Positions 26,662 through 35,961 of a stretch of 64,000 nucleotides of DNA are shown one piece after another. Every line of letters begins with the position of its first letter. Position 1 is the stretch's first letter. The stretch lies in assembly GCA_035284745.1 (NCBI GenBank), contig JAYKIL010000031.1, forward strand, positions 62,001-126,000. The letters are read 5' to 3'. Under the pieces are notes generated by a model, which was given only the letters and a program-made list of their open reading frames with translations, had not been told where the DNA came from and did not search any database. The DNA is from JAYKJB01 sp035284745 [NCBI: Candidatus Sericytochromatia bacterium] (lineage in GTDB: Bacteria; Cyanobacteriota; Sericytochromatia; S15B-MN24). Position numbers and translations under genes: made by a program.

Positions 26662-27918
26662 TCAGATGCGAGCTTTTTCTTTCTTTACCGCACCGGACGA
26701 TTCCGGTGCCGGCGCCTCCGACGGCGGTGAAGAACCGTTGGATTCCGTTAAAACCCTGGTATAAACGGCGGCCGTGGTGCGGGCGATGGCAGGCCAATTG
26801 AAGACCTCTTCAACGCGCTTTCTGCCGTTGGCCGCCAACCAGTTCGCATAGTCGACATTTTTTAAGACTTCCAAAATGCCCCAACTGAGGGAATCCGCAT
26901 CGCCTGAGAAAGTCGTGATGCCACTCTTGGTGTGCTCCACGATGCTTCCGAGCCCTCCGGTGTCGGCCACGACCACGGGAACCTTCGCTGCCATCCCTTC
27001 CAGAGCCACGATGCCGAAGGGTTCGTACAGGCTTGGAAAAACAGCCACGTCGATGACTTGGTAAAGTTTGAGCAGATCTTGGTCTGAAACGAAGCCCGTG
27101 AAATTTACGTACGGCGCCACGCCCAATTCGTGAGCCCGCCGTTTCAGGTCGGCCAGGAATCCTCCCTTCCCGACGACGACGAACCGCGCGTCGCCAAAAC
27201 CAGCCAGCACTTTCGGCACTGCTTCTAGCAACACCTGAGCTCCTTTTTCTGGAGTCATCCGGCCGACAAAGAATACTAATTTCTGGTGATCGGCTGCGAA
27301 ATGTCTGCGAAACTGGACCCGTTCCGTTGCGCTGAGCGTGGGATTGAATTTTTCATACTTCACGCCGTTCGGGATGATGTTAATTTTGTCTTCCGGCACT
27401 CCAAAGGCTTGCTTGGTCTCGGCCAGCATGTACTGGCTGCACACGATGACACGCCACGCTTCGAAGCAAAGGCGCCATTCCATTTGGTTGACAAACTGCG
27501 AGAATTCAGATGCCAAGTGTCCTCGGTTACGGCCCGCTTCGGTCGCATGGATGGTGGCAATGAGCGGGATTCCAAGGCCTTTTTTCAGCGTGATGCCTGC
27601 GTGGGCAGTCAACCAATCGTGGGCGTGAACGACATCAAATGGGCGATTCCGATGGGCTTCCAAGGCGTAGGCGACCATTCCATGTTGCAACTGCAGCACC
27701 CACGACAGGAAGTCGGGCGGGTCAAAAGGGAAGTTTTTCACCCTGTGAAGATGCACCCCGTTCACCGTTTCCCGTTCAGCGGTTCCGGGATGGTCTGCTG
27801 TGACGACGTGTATCTCGTGGCCTTGGGCGGCCAACGCTTCGGAAATCTCCTCCACGTGTCGGGCAATTCCACCTACGATGCGCGGTGGATATTCCCAAGA
27901 GAGCATTAGTATGCGCAT
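26662..27918 (-). CDS. Glycosyltransferase family 4, glycogen-synthase-like
   Basis: A 418-residue GT-B enzyme. The start MRILMLSWEYPPRIVGGIARHV carries the Gly loop typical of glycogen synthases and GT4 enzymes. The C-domain has FVGRMTPEKGAQVLLEA, the E-x7-E region EPFGIVALEGMAAKVPVV, and TGGLGSIV. The last 30 residues are low-complexity Ser/Pro/Ala/Lys. It probably transfers glucose from ADP- or UDP-glucose to an alpha-glucan; donor and acceptor cannot be told from sequence. Confidence 0.88.
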   Translation of the reverse strand: MRILMLSWEYPPRIVGGIARHVEEISEALAAQGHEIHVVTADHPGTAERETVNGVHLHRVKNFPFDPPDFLSWVLQLQHGMVAYALEAHRNRPFDVVHAHDWLTAHAGITLKKGLGIPLIATIHATEAGRNRGHLASEFSQFVNQMEWRLCFEAWRVIVCSQYMLAETKQAFGVPEDKINIIPNGVKYEKFNPTLSATERVQFRRHFAADHQKLVFFVGRMTPEKGAQVLLEAVPKVLAGFGDARFVVVGKGGFLADLKRRAHELGVAPYVNFTGFVSDQDLLKLYQVIDVAVFPSLYEPFGIVALEGMAAKVPVVVADTGGLGSIVEHTKSGITTFSGDADSLSWGILEVLKNVDYANWLAANGRKRVEEVFNWPAIARTTAAVYTRVLTESNGSSPPSEAPAPESSGAVKKEKARI

Positions 27919-28036
27919 GCCAGACCTTTCAAATGAGACTGGGGGCAGGCCGGGTCGCGACGTTGCGCCAGGCCGGCTTTATATACCCGCAACCGCCCGC
28001 CTTCCGCGCTAACTGCTCGGAGGAGGGAGCATTTTT

Positions 28037-28420
28037 TCAAAAGCCGGGGTCGAAGTTGCCGCCGGATTCACCCCGTGCGTTCCAATCTCCGCCACTCTCG
28101 GCCTTGGACCCTAACAACTGGAAGTCGCTCGCCGAGATAGTCGTCATGTCTTGTTTTTGGCCGTTCTGATCGGTCCAACTGCGGTGCTCCAGGCGTCCGA
28201 TAATTCCTACCAATTTCCCCTTTTTGACGTATTCTGCCGCTATTTCAGCGCGCTTGTCCCACACTTCAATGCGAAACCAATCCGTCGTATCAACCCCCTC
28301 GGTTCGCTTCACCGGGCGATTGACCGCAATGTTGAAATGCGCTCTGGCGCGACCACTCTCGAAATACTTTATCTCCGCATCGGCCCCCGCGCGGCCGACT
28401 AAAACCACGGAATTCAACAT
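28037..28420 (-). CDS. ssb: Single-stranded DNA-binding protein
   Basis: A 127-residue OB-fold protein starting MLNSVVLVGRAGADAEIKYF at the ATG 28420. The domain is complete (FNIAVNR, DWFRIEVWDK, YVKKGKLVGIIGRL). The C-terminal linker is unusually short and ends FDPGF, a weak version of the acidic DDDIPF tip that recruits partner proteins. It may be one of two Ssb paralogues. Confidence 0.93.
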   Translation of the reverse strand: MLNSVVLVGRAGADAEIKYFESGRARAHFNIAVNRPVKRTEGVDTTDWFRIEVWDKRAEIAAEYVKKGKLVGIIGRLEHRSWTDQNGQKQDMTTISASDFQLLGSKAESGGDWNARGESGGNFDPGF

Positions 28421-28982
28421 ACAATTCGCCCTCTCAGAGAAAAAGACACACGCCAATGCGTTGCAGGGAATAGAGCGTGCCCCTCTCAGGGGAGGGCCGC
28501 GTCCGACTGAATTTTAACATTTCTCGGAGCGGGGAAAGGCACGAGTGATCAATCTTGGGAGTGTCACACTTGCTGCCCTGGAGCAGTATAAAGTTGCAGG
28601 TCTCGAGGTCCGTGGTATACTGCACTATAAGTCTTCGTGTGTTCCAACAGGACACACCGCTTGATTCCAAGAGCACGCAACGCAAACCGTGCCCACCTGC
28701 TGATACTCCCGCCCCCTGTTGAGAAGGAAAGACGCCAGTTCAATCTTCCGACGTGTTGCTTTCCGACAGAGACTCCTCGGGGATCGATTCAAACAGTGTC
28801 GTGCAATAAGAGACGTTTGCAATCTCCGTTTGAAGTCATTGAGGATTCTGATAGAAATTTCTGCCGCCCTGTCGCCGGAAAACGAGGAGATGTTACTTTT
28901 TGTTTTTGGCGCACGAGTTCCACAGCCCGCCTCACCGCGCATTTGATGATGCTCAGGCATTCAATGCTTAAACAGGACTGAT
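28421..28982 (+). other. Gene-poor 560-base region upstream of the RNase E gene
   Basis: No convincing gene is present. It carries a hairpin-like CCCCT-CTC-AGGGG near 28480 and the plus-strand promoter at 28594-28621. If that promoter is used, the ribonuclease transcript has a leader of about 355 bases, comparable to the long self-cleaved rne leader of E. coli. Autoregulation through the leader is an inference. Confidence 0.5.
28594..28621 (+). promoter_or_regulatory. Candidate promoter for the RNase E/G gene
   Basis: TTGCAG (28594-28599) and TATACT (28616-28621) are separated by 16 bases, with four of six and five of six consensus matches. No other promoter of this quality is visible in the intergenic region. 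Confidence 0.6.
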
Positions 28983-31607
28983 GTGGCTCCTTTCTTGCAA
29001 AAAAACGAAGATCGAATGAGGAAAACTCTCGTACGACCCCCAAAAAAAGAAATCGTGATCAGCGAGGCCAACGACCTTGCCGTTGTGTTCGAAAATGGTC
29101 GGGCTTCAGAATTTTTTCTGAGACACGGTGACCAACTTGTTGGCGACATTATTTGGGGGCAGGTTGATGCCGTGGTCCCCGGTATTGAGGCCGCCTTCGT
29201 AAATATTGGACAAGACCGGAACGGGTTCATTCACGTCGCGGATTTGCCGTCGATGCAAACCCCCCGCAAGACGGCACCCCCGAAAAAGCCGACGATCAAG
29301 GTTCGCGATAGAATTCTGGTGCAGATTGCGAAAGCGCCGACCGGAACTAAAGGAGCCCGGCTGACTGGTCGGATCACCATTCCGGGCCGCTTTTTGGTGT
29401 TGGTGCCTCACGACAACAGAGTTTCCATTTCTAGACGGATCACCGATGGCTACGAACGTGAGCGTTTGCGCGAATTGACGTTGCGTTTGAAGGATCCCGG
29501 CCACGGTTTAATTGTTCGGACGGAAGCCATTGGGCGCTCAGAAGAAGAACTACGGCAAGACATTGAGGAACTCATCGAGATTTGGGCAGACATCTTGCAT
29601 CAGGTTCAGATTGTGGAACCGCCGGCTCTTCTGCATCGCGACAGCGACCTGATTCATCGGGTGTTGCGGGATGCCTTAACGGGTGATGTAAACAGAATCG
29701 TTGTGGACACACACACTGGCTATCACAAGGCACGCGAGATCCTGCAAGGCTGGATGCCCGAAGTTGCCGATCAAGTCGAATTGCACGAGGGAGCGCAATC
29801 CATTATGGAAAGGTACAAAATTAGCGAGGAGCTTGATGCGGCCATTTCACCCAAAGTGTGGCTGCCGAGCGGAGGCTACTTGATACTGGAGCACACGGAG
29901 GCCTTGACGGTCATCGACGTGAATTCGGGTCGTCTGACGCAGAGCAAATCCCTGGCTGAAACAGTTCTGCGGACGAACATTGAGGCGGCTGAAGAGATTG
30001 CCCGCCAACTGAGGCTCCGAGACATTGGCGGCATCATTGTGATTGACTTTATTTCGATGGATGAACACCGCGATCGCCAGAAGGTTTTTCAAGCGTTTCT
30101 CGAGTCGTTGAAACAAGACAAGAGTCGCCCGCAGGTCACTAACTTCTCGGAACATGGCCTGATAGAAGTGAGCCGGCGCAGGCAGGGGCAAAATCTGTTG
30201 GAGCAATTGACCTTACCGTGCGATTTGTGTGGCGGGACAGGTCGTAAAAAAGCAAGCCATCTCCTGTCTGAGAACCCTGTCCATCAGGCTGTGCGGGTCG
30301 GCCGAATCGAAGAGGAAGCGGCAGAAATTTTAGAAGAACTTGAGGTGGCTGAAGAAGAATTGGGGCTCGAACTGTTGGACGGCTCGCCGGAGGGTGACGG
30401 TGAAGGCAGCGGTGACCCGGCGCGACGTCGTCGTCGGCGGCGGCGCAGAGGCCGTGGCCGTGGCGGTGCGGAGACTGAACTTGGACCTATTCTGACAGAA
30501 CCGGGCGATGCGATTGCGCTTGAAGAAGGCCTGTTTGCGGAAGAAGCCTTCGTTGCGGTTGAGCCTTCGCGTGCTCCACGCCCTCGCAACGATTTCGGCC
30601 GCAGGGAAACTCGCCAGGTTCGAGAGGTTGCCGTTTCGGATGATTTCGGTATGGTCGAAGAGGTCGACCTGTTCGGGGATCAAAGGCCAGGTTCCTCCCC
30701 GGCAGGCGCACGTTCACGTGAGCGCGGTGGGCGCGACCGCGGCGGACGGGACCGTTTTGGTGGCCGTGAGCGCTTTGGTGACAGAGGTCGTCCGGGACGC
30801 GATCGGTTTGCTGGCCGCGACGACCGGGGTGGTGGCGCAGGTGGTTTGGATGGGGCATTGATGGGGCCTCGCGTCGCTGCCGCTGAACCCACGGGGACGT
30901 TGCACGTGACGGCGCCGGGTCCGCGCGTCCGTCGCGTGGAACGCCGTTCGGACACGGCGGTGGCTGCGACTTCACCAGCAACTGAAACACCTACTGTGAA
31001 GCCTACGCTTCCTGTACCGGCTGCGGCGGCGGTTCGTTCCCCCGCTCCGACCGATGTTCAGGAGGCCCCGAAGGCAGTGGCTGAAGAGCGTCGGCGCCCA
31101 GCCAAACCGTTGCCTGTGCCTGAAGAGCTTTCGCAAACGGCGGTGCCTGGGGTTTTTGTGCTTAAAAAGAAAGCGGCCGGCCGGCCGAGTCTAGACAGTT
31201 TGTTGGGCGATGCGCCGGAGACCTCGCAGTCGGAGGTCAAACCCGCAAAGGCCCCGGCCAAGCGAACGGTGAAAAAGTCTACAACGGCGGCGGTCATGGA
31301 AAATTCGGCGGCATTGCCTTCCGATGAGACCTTGGCGGTGGCTAAGAAAAAGCCGGTTCGGAAGGCGGCGACCACCAGCAAAGAGACCACTGCGACCGAA
31401 GCGACCGAGAAGAAGGCTTCTACACCGAAAAAGACGACCGTGCGTAAAAGTGCACAGAACACTGAGGCCGCTGCAGCGCTCCCCGAAGAGCCCAAGAAGG
31501 CACCTGCGAAGAAGGTGGCGGCTGCCAAAGGAAAGTCTACCGAATCAGACGTGGCAGCGGTCAAGAAAACCGTGGTGCGCAAGGCCGCCGTTAAGACCTC
31601 GAAGTAA
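28983..31607 (+). CDS. Ribonuclease E/G with long basic tail
   Basis: An 874-residue endoribonuclease for RNA decay and rRNA processing. The GTG at 28983 has AGGA 5 bases upstream; ATG 29016 is an alternative. The S1 domain (VGDIIWGQVDAVVPGIEAA) is at about 53-120, the DNase-I-like catalytic domain has Asp312 (IDVNSG) and Asp355 (VIDF), and the zinc link is CDLC (413-416). These catalytic and zinc positions are spaced exactly as in E. coli RNase E, 9 residues later. Residues 421-874 are disordered: an acidic stretch, RRRRRRR-G-R, RGG/RDR repeats (about 580-620), then a Lys/Ala-rich histone-H1-like tail. Confidence 0.93.
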   Translation: MAPFLQKNEDRMRKTLVRPPKKEIVISEANDLAVVFENGRASEFFLRHGDQLVGDIIWGQVDAVVPGIEAAFVNIGQDRNGFIHVADLPSMQTPRKTAPPKKPTIKVRDRILVQIAKAPTGTKGARLTGRITIPGRFLVLVPHDNRVSISRRITDGYERERLRELTLRLKDPGHGLIVRTEAIGRSEEELRQDIEELIEIWADILHQVQIVEPPALLHRDSDLIHRVLRDALTGDVNRIVVDTHTGYHKAREILQGWMPEVADQVELHEGAQSIMERYKISEELDAAISPKVWLPSGGYLILEHTEALTVIDVNSGRLTQSKSLAETVLRTNIEAAEEIARQLRLRDIGGIIVIDFISMDEHRDRQKVFQAFLESLKQDKSRPQVTNFSEHGLIEVSRRRQGQNLLEQLTLPCDLCGGTGRKKASHLLSENPVHQAVRVGRIEEEAAEILEELEVAEEELGLELLDGSPEGDGEGSGDPARRRRRRRRRGRGRGGAETELGPILTEPGDAIALEEGLFAEEAFVAVEPSRAPRPRNDFGRRETRQVREVAVSDDFGMVEEVDLFGDQRPGSSPAGARSRERGGRDRGGRDRFGGRERFGDRGRPGRDRFAGRDDRGGGAGGLDGALMGPRVAAAEPTGTLHVTAPGPRVRRVERRSDTAVAATSPATETPTVKPTLPVPAAAAVRSPAPTDVQEAPKAVAEERRRPAKPLPVPEELSQTAVPGVFVLKKKAAGRPSLDSLLGDAPETSQSEVKPAKAPAKRTVKKSTTAAVMENSAALPSDETLAVAKKKPVRKAATTSKETTATEATEKKASTPKKTTVRKSAQNTEAAAALPEEPKKAPAKKVAAAKGKSTESDVAAVKKTVVRKAAVKTSK

Positions 31608-31714
31608 ACCCTGAGGGGCGTTGAGGTGTTACGTTCCAGGGCTGCCGAGGGGGAGCCTACGGAGTACCCGATGGACTCGTCAGGCCTGAGTGCCTGTCGA
31701 GCGGGGGTGCGGTA

Positions 31715-32689
31715 GTGAGCTCGGGGCACGAGGAACTGCCCGACTGCTCTGGCGACGAAGAGGCCTGGCTTGTCGAAGCGGGTGACGAAGGGTTGCGTCT
31801 GGATGCCTATCTGTGTGCTCATCTCGAGGATGTGTCTCGCACGCGGGCGCAACGTTGGATAGCAGATGGGCTCGCGCGCGTGGACGGCGCTAGCAGCAAG
31901 TCTTCGGCGCGCCTTAAAACAGGCCAGGTCGTGACTTTGTTGGTGAGTCCGGTGCTTCAGGAGGTGAAACTGTCACCGGAGGCCTTGCCGTTGGAGATCG
32001 TGTTCGAAGACTCCGACATGATTGTTTTGAACAAGGCGGTGGGGATGGTTGTTCACCCTTCGCCAGGACATGCCACCGGAACCATGGTGCACGCGTTGTT
32101 ACACCATTGTCGAGGACAGTTGTCTGGGATTGGTGGGGTGGCCCGCCCCGGTATTGTTCACCGCTTGGATAAAGACACGTCGGGACTCATTATGGCGGCC
32201 AAGACTGATTTGGCACACGCTTCGCTTTCGGATCAAATTGCGAAAAAAGAGGCTTCCCGTCTGTACTGGGCCGTTGTTGGCGGCCATCTACCCACGTCGG
32301 TGGGACGGGTGGATGCCCCGCTTGCGCGTCACGTCGTTCATCGGCAAAGGATGGCTGTGGTGGCGGGGGGCAGGCCGGCGGCCACGCGCTGGGAAGTGTT
32401 GGAGTCCTTTAGGGGCTACGAATGGGTTGCGTGTTTGCTGGAAACGGGCCGGACCCATCAGATTCGAGTCCATATGAACTACCTGGGACACCCGATTGTG
32501 GGTGATCCCGTCTACGGGGGGGACCGTTCTTTGCCCGTAAAGCTCTCAGGCCAAGCACTGCACGCGCGCGGGTTGCGGGTAAGGCATCCCCGGACCGCTG
32601 AGATATTGGAGTTTGAGGCATCACCTCCCGAACCTTTTTCCAAACTATTGAACTACTTGAGGTTACATCGCGCAGAAAAAGGTCGGTGA
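31715..32689 (+). CDS. rluD: RluD-type rRNA pseudouridine synthase
   Basis: A 324-residue enzyme converting uridines of 23S rRNA to pseudouridine. It has an N-terminal S4 RNA-binding domain (LDAYLCAHLEDVSRTRAQRWI, residues about 26-75) and a catalytic domain with the active-site Asp in GIVHRLDKDTSG. The motifs LLETGRTHQIRVH and IVGDPVYGG complete the family pattern. The start is GTG with a weak ribosome site. Substrate position is inferred. Confidence 0.93.
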   Translation: MSSGHEELPDCSGDEEAWLVEAGDEGLRLDAYLCAHLEDVSRTRAQRWIADGLARVDGASSKSSARLKTGQVVTLLVSPVLQEVKLSPEALPLEIVFEDSDMIVLNKAVGMVVHPSPGHATGTMVHALLHHCRGQLSGIGGVARPGIVHRLDKDTSGLIMAAKTDLAHASLSDQIAKKEASRLYWAVVGGHLPTSVGRVDAPLARHVVHRQRMAVVAGGRPAATRWEVLESFRGYEWVACLLETGRTHQIRVHMNYLGHPIVGDPVYGGDRSLPVKLSGQALHARGLRVRHPRTAEILEFEASPPEPFSKLLNYLRLHRAEKGR

Positions 32690-32702
32690 GTTTTTTAGTT
32701 GG

Positions 32703-32927
32703 TCAATGGCAGCTACATCCGCCCCCACAGCCGCCTCCCCGTGAGGTAGGGTGCGGCGCTTGCGGTGCAGCGATGCCCTTGCCTGCCACGTTGGCCGCGA
32801 AAGTGCTCATCAACCGCTGCAGCGTGTGGCTCTGGCACGTAGGACACACGGCTTGCTCTTTGGCGCTGGCAAGAAACACCTCGAAGGCATTTTTGCACGA
32901 CTCGCACCGGTACTCGTAGATAGGCAC
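32703..32927 (-). CDS. FmdB-family zinc-ribbon protein
   Basis: A 74-residue protein. The GTG at 32927 follows a GGAGG site by 6 bases and begins with the family motif PIYEYRCESC. It has two CxxC pairs (CESC, CPTC) forming a zinc ribbon, and ends with a Gly/Cys-rich tail GGGCGGGCSCH that may bind a further metal. Family members are small putative regulators. The start is divergent from the gcvPB start. Confidence 0.9.
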   Translation of the reverse strand: MPIYEYRCESCKNAFEVFLASAKEQAVCPTCQSHTLQRLMSTFAANVAGKGIAAPQAPHPTSRGGGCGGGCSCH

Positions 32928-33172
32928 TGCATACCTCCAAGCGTTGACTTCTTTGTCTGACGAGGGAACGATCCGATCATACCACGGGTCCCGACCCATC
33001 GTTCACGGCTCCCTTGATGCGATGCCCGTGGACACCGCGTCGCCCCCCCTGATACGATACGGCGGCGGGTGTGAGTGACATGGAAGAGTGTTAAGCGCGA
33101 CGGGGAGAGGTGGCTGTTGGCAAGAACAGCCTGATCCGTACCGTTCGAGGCGTCATTGTCGGAGTGTGTCCT

Positions 33173-34681
33173 GTGAGTTCGGAAACTACTATATTTGAAA
33201 AAGCCGTTCCAGGTCGCGTGGGGATGCGACTTCCATCTTCGGGCGTGCCTCTTACCCACTGGCGGGGAGGCCTGCCTCGCGGGATGCGTCGCGAAACCGT
33301 GTTGCCATTACCGGCGTTAACAGAACCGGAGGTGATTCGGCACTTTACCCGGCTTTCAAGAAAAAACTTTGCGATTGATGCAGGTTTCTATCCTTTGGGC
33401 TCGTGCACGATGAAGTACAACCCGAAACTGAACGAATTAATGTCCCGCCTTCCTGGTTTCGCTGGCTTGCACCCCTATCAGCCCACTGAAACGGCGCAAG
33501 GGGCACTCACGGTGATGGCCGAACTTGAGCAGGCTCTGCAGGCGTTGACAGGGATGGCCCGGGTGACGCTACAGCCAGCCGCTGGCGCCCACGGCGAACT
33601 GACTGGCATCTTGATGATTAAGGCCTATCACCAAGATCGAAGCGATGATGCCCGCACCGAAATTATCGTTCCAGACTCGGCACACGGAACCAATCCCGCA
33701 ACCGCTGCACTCGCAGGATATACCGTGATTACGGTTCCATCGGATGGGCGCGGTCAGGTGGATATGGAGGCACTTCGGGGCGTGGTCGGGCCTCGAACGG
33801 CCGGGATGATGTTGACAAACCCGAATACGCTGGGTTTGTTTGAAGAAAACATTGCAGAAATTACCGGTTTGATTCACCAAGCCGGCGGCTTAATGTACTA
33901 CGACGGAGCCAATTTTAATGCGATTATGGGGCTCGTGCGTCCCGGCGATATGGGTTTCGATGTCGTTCACTTAAACTTGCATAAGACGATGACGACACCT
34001 CACGGAGGCGGCGGCCCGGGTTCGGGTCCTGTGGGTGTGTCGAAGATTCTGGAACCTTATCTGCCGACCCCCTTGGTTCAGAACCGGGATGGTGTCTACT
34101 ATTTTGATTTTGATCGTCCCAAGTCCATCGGTCGGGTGAAGGCGTATTATGGAAACTTTGGGATGCACGTACGGGCGCTCAGTTACATTCTCACGATGGG
34201 AGGAGATGGGCTGCGGCAGGCCAGTGAAGATGCGGTTCTCAATGCGAACTATCTTCGGGTGAAGCTACAATCACATTTTCGCTTGCCCTTCGAGCAAGTC
34301 TGTATGCACGAATTTGTTTTATCGGGGGACCGGCAGAAAAAGGCGGGTGCCAACACCCTCGCCATTGGGAAGCGCCTCATTGACTATGGGTACCATCCGC
34401 CGACAATCTATTTTCCTTTGGTCGTCCCCGAGGCGTTAATGATTGAACCCACCGAGACCGAGAGTCGCGCGACGTTGGATGCGTTTGCTGCGGCCATGAC
34501 GGCCATCGCCAAGGAAGTAGAGTCGGATGCTTCTCTCGTGACGGGGGCTCCTTACTCTGCCCCGGTGGGACGCGTTGATGAGGCCCAGGCCGCGCGCAAA
34601 CCGAATTTCCGCTGGGCGCTCCCCCAGGAAGGCACCGTGGAGGCGGCGGCGGTGGCGGCCCGACCCGCTGGTTGCGCTTGA
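33173..34681 (+). CDS. gcvPB: Glycine dehydrogenase (decarboxylating) subunit 2
   Basis: A 502-residue PLP protein, the C-terminal half of the two-subunit P-protein that decarboxylates glycine. The GTG at 33173 is chosen because GGAG lies 8 bases upstream and the product then begins like other GcvPB proteins ([12 protein letters not shown]); a start at 33110 is possible. Motifs include [36 protein letters not shown], and the PLP lysine in VHLNLHKT. The partner gcvPA, gcvT and gcvH are absent from the window. Confidence 0.95.
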   Translation: MSSETTIFEKAVPGRVGMRLPSSGVPLTHWRGGLPRGMRRETVLPLPALTEPEVIRHFTRLSRKNFAIDAGFYPLGSCTMKYNPKLNELMSRLPGFAGLHPYQPTETAQGALTVMAELEQALQALTGMARVTLQPAAGAHGELTGILMIKAYHQDRSDDARTEIIVPDSAHGTNPATAALAGYTVITVPSDGRGQVDMEALRGVVGPRTAGMMLTNPNTLGLFEENIAEITGLIHQAGGLMYYDGANFNAIMGLVRPGDMGFDVVHLNLHKTMTTPHGGGGPGSGPVGVSKILEPYLPTPLVQNRDGVYYFDFDRPKSIGRVKAYYGNFGMHVRALSYILTMGGDGLRQASEDAVLNANYLRVKLQSHFRLPFEQVCMHEFVLSGDRQKKAGANTLAIGKRLIDYGYHPPTIYFPLVVPEALMIEPTETESRATLDAFAAAMTAIAKEVESDASLVTGAPYSAPVGRVDEAQAARKPNFRWALPQEGTVEAAAVAARPAGCA

Positions 34682-34699
34682 AGAATGGGGTTGAACTAA

Positions 34700-35398
34700 A
34701 TGATTGACGGCGCGGCTGATGAATTATTTGAGGTGGCTGTTCGGGCATCTCAAGCCGTCGGAACCAATTTGGTGTCGGTGGTTTTAACGGAACTGCCGCC
34801 GGGGCTTCGCGAGTCGTACCATACGCCCGGACAGTACCTTGTGCTGCAACTCAATGAGCAGAGGCTCTACCTGGCACTGGCTTCTGCGCCAGGAGACGAG
34901 GATTTTGAGTTGTTGGTGCGCACGGGTGGCGGGAATGCCGCGGATCAGTTAGCCCAGCTCACGGTCGGGGCCCGTCTAAAGGTGCGGTCGGTTGCTGGGA
35001 AGGGGTTCCCCCGCACCTCTCCCGGCTCTGCCGCTACGTGCATGGTGGTGGCTGGTTCTGGAATTGCGCCCATGCGTGCGGTCATTGGGCACGCGATAGC
35101 GACTGGTCAACCTCTTGACGGGTGGAGTCTCTATTGGGGAGCCAAAAATAATACCTGCCGTCCCTATCTAGAGGAAGTTCCTGCTTGGCAAAATTTGGGG
35201 TTGCAGGTGGTGATGGCTGACAGCGAACCACTCAATGGAGCTTCAGGTCAGTATGTGCAGGACGCTTTGCGAAATTTGTCTTTGGAGCCGTCACGCCAGC
35301 AGGTTTTCTTGTGTGGAATGAAGCCAATGATAGAGGCCGTCAAGGAGCAATTGACGGCTCGAGGACTGCCCCAGGCAGCGATTCACCTGAATTTTTAA
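34700..35398 (+). CDS. Ferredoxin-NADP reductase-like flavoprotein
   Basis: A 232-residue FAD/NAD(P)H oxidoreductase. An FAD-binding beta-barrel (TPGQYLVLQL, with the RxYS motif altered to RLYLALAS) is followed by an NAD(P) domain (VVAGSGIAPMRAVI, then VFLCGMKPMIEAVKEQL). No iron-sulfur domain is present, so it needs a separate carrier. It sits between gcvPB and the cobalamin adenosyltransferase with gaps of 18 and 11 bases. Partner unknown; it could reduce cobalamin for the next gene product. Confidence 0.8.
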   Translation: MIDGAADELFEVAVRASQAVGTNLVSVVLTELPPGLRESYHTPGQYLVLQLNEQRLYLALASAPGDEDFELLVRTGGGNAADQLAQLTVGARLKVRSVAGKGFPRTSPGSAATCMVVAGSGIAPMRAVIGHAIATGQPLDGWSLYWGAKNNTCRPYLEEVPAWQNLGLQVVMADSEPLNGASGQYVQDALRNLSLEPSRQQVFLCGMKPMIEAVKEQLTARGLPQAAIHLNF

Positions 35399-35409
35399 AG
35401 GAGTTGGTG

Positions 35410-35961
35410 ATGCGTATTTATACCAAGACGGGAGATGCGGGTGAGACATCGCTGTACCGTGGTGGCCGGATCCCCAAAAATGCAAGTCGCCTCGAAGCCT
35501 ACGGCACCTTGGATGAGTTGAACGCCGTATTGGGGCAGGCATTGGCTTTCGCTCCTGAGGAAGAAGCCTTGGACGCGCACGTTTACGCGGTGGTGAAACG
35601 GGTTCAGCGAGATCTTTTCTGCCTGGGCGCGCAACTGGCGACCCTGGGTGAGCAACCGCCCGCGTGGCGCATTGAAGAAAACGATGTCAAACGCCTCGAA
35701 ATGGCCATTGATGCGATGGATGCTGAACTTCCCCCGATGCAGACCTTCATTCTTCCGGGGGGACATCCGTTCGGCGCGACGTTGCACGTGGCACGGACCG
35801 TCGCGCGGCGGGCGGAACGTTTAATTGTGGGGGTCTCTCGCTCGGAGGATATTGATCCGAGCATTGGCATTTACATTAATCGATTGTCCGATTACCTTTT
35901 CGTTGCCGCGCGTTATGCGAATATGCGGCTTGATAAACCGGAACCGCCATTGGTCATTTAA
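35410..35961 (+). CDS. PduO-type cob(I)alamin adenosyltransferase
   Basis: A 183-residue enzyme that transfers adenosyl from ATP to cob(I)alamin. The ATG at 35410 follows AAGGAG. The family start MRIYTKTGDAGETSLYRG with the ATP-binding loop is intact, followed by GTLDELNAVLGQA, the FILPGGHP region and ARTVARRAERLIV. The gene requires reduced cobalamin, which the preceding flavin reductase might supply. It ends 8 bases past the stop of the convergent membrane protein. Confidence 0.93.
   Translation: MRIYTKTGDAGETSLYRGGRIPKNASRLEAYGTLDELNAVLGQALAFAPEEEALDAHVYAVVKRVQRDLFCLGAQLATLGEQPPAWRIEENDVKRLEMAIDAMDAELPPMQTFILPGGHPFGATLHVARTVARRAERLIVGVSRSEDIDPSIGIYINRLSDYLFVAARYANMRLDKPEPPLVI

Noticed and set aside
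28719-28946. A 75-codon TTG-started plus-strand frame in the region before the RNase E gene.
   Set aside because: There is no ribosome site, codon use differs from the neighbours, and the first half is Arg/Phe-rich as in non-coding frames. The tail looks protein-like, but not enough to call.
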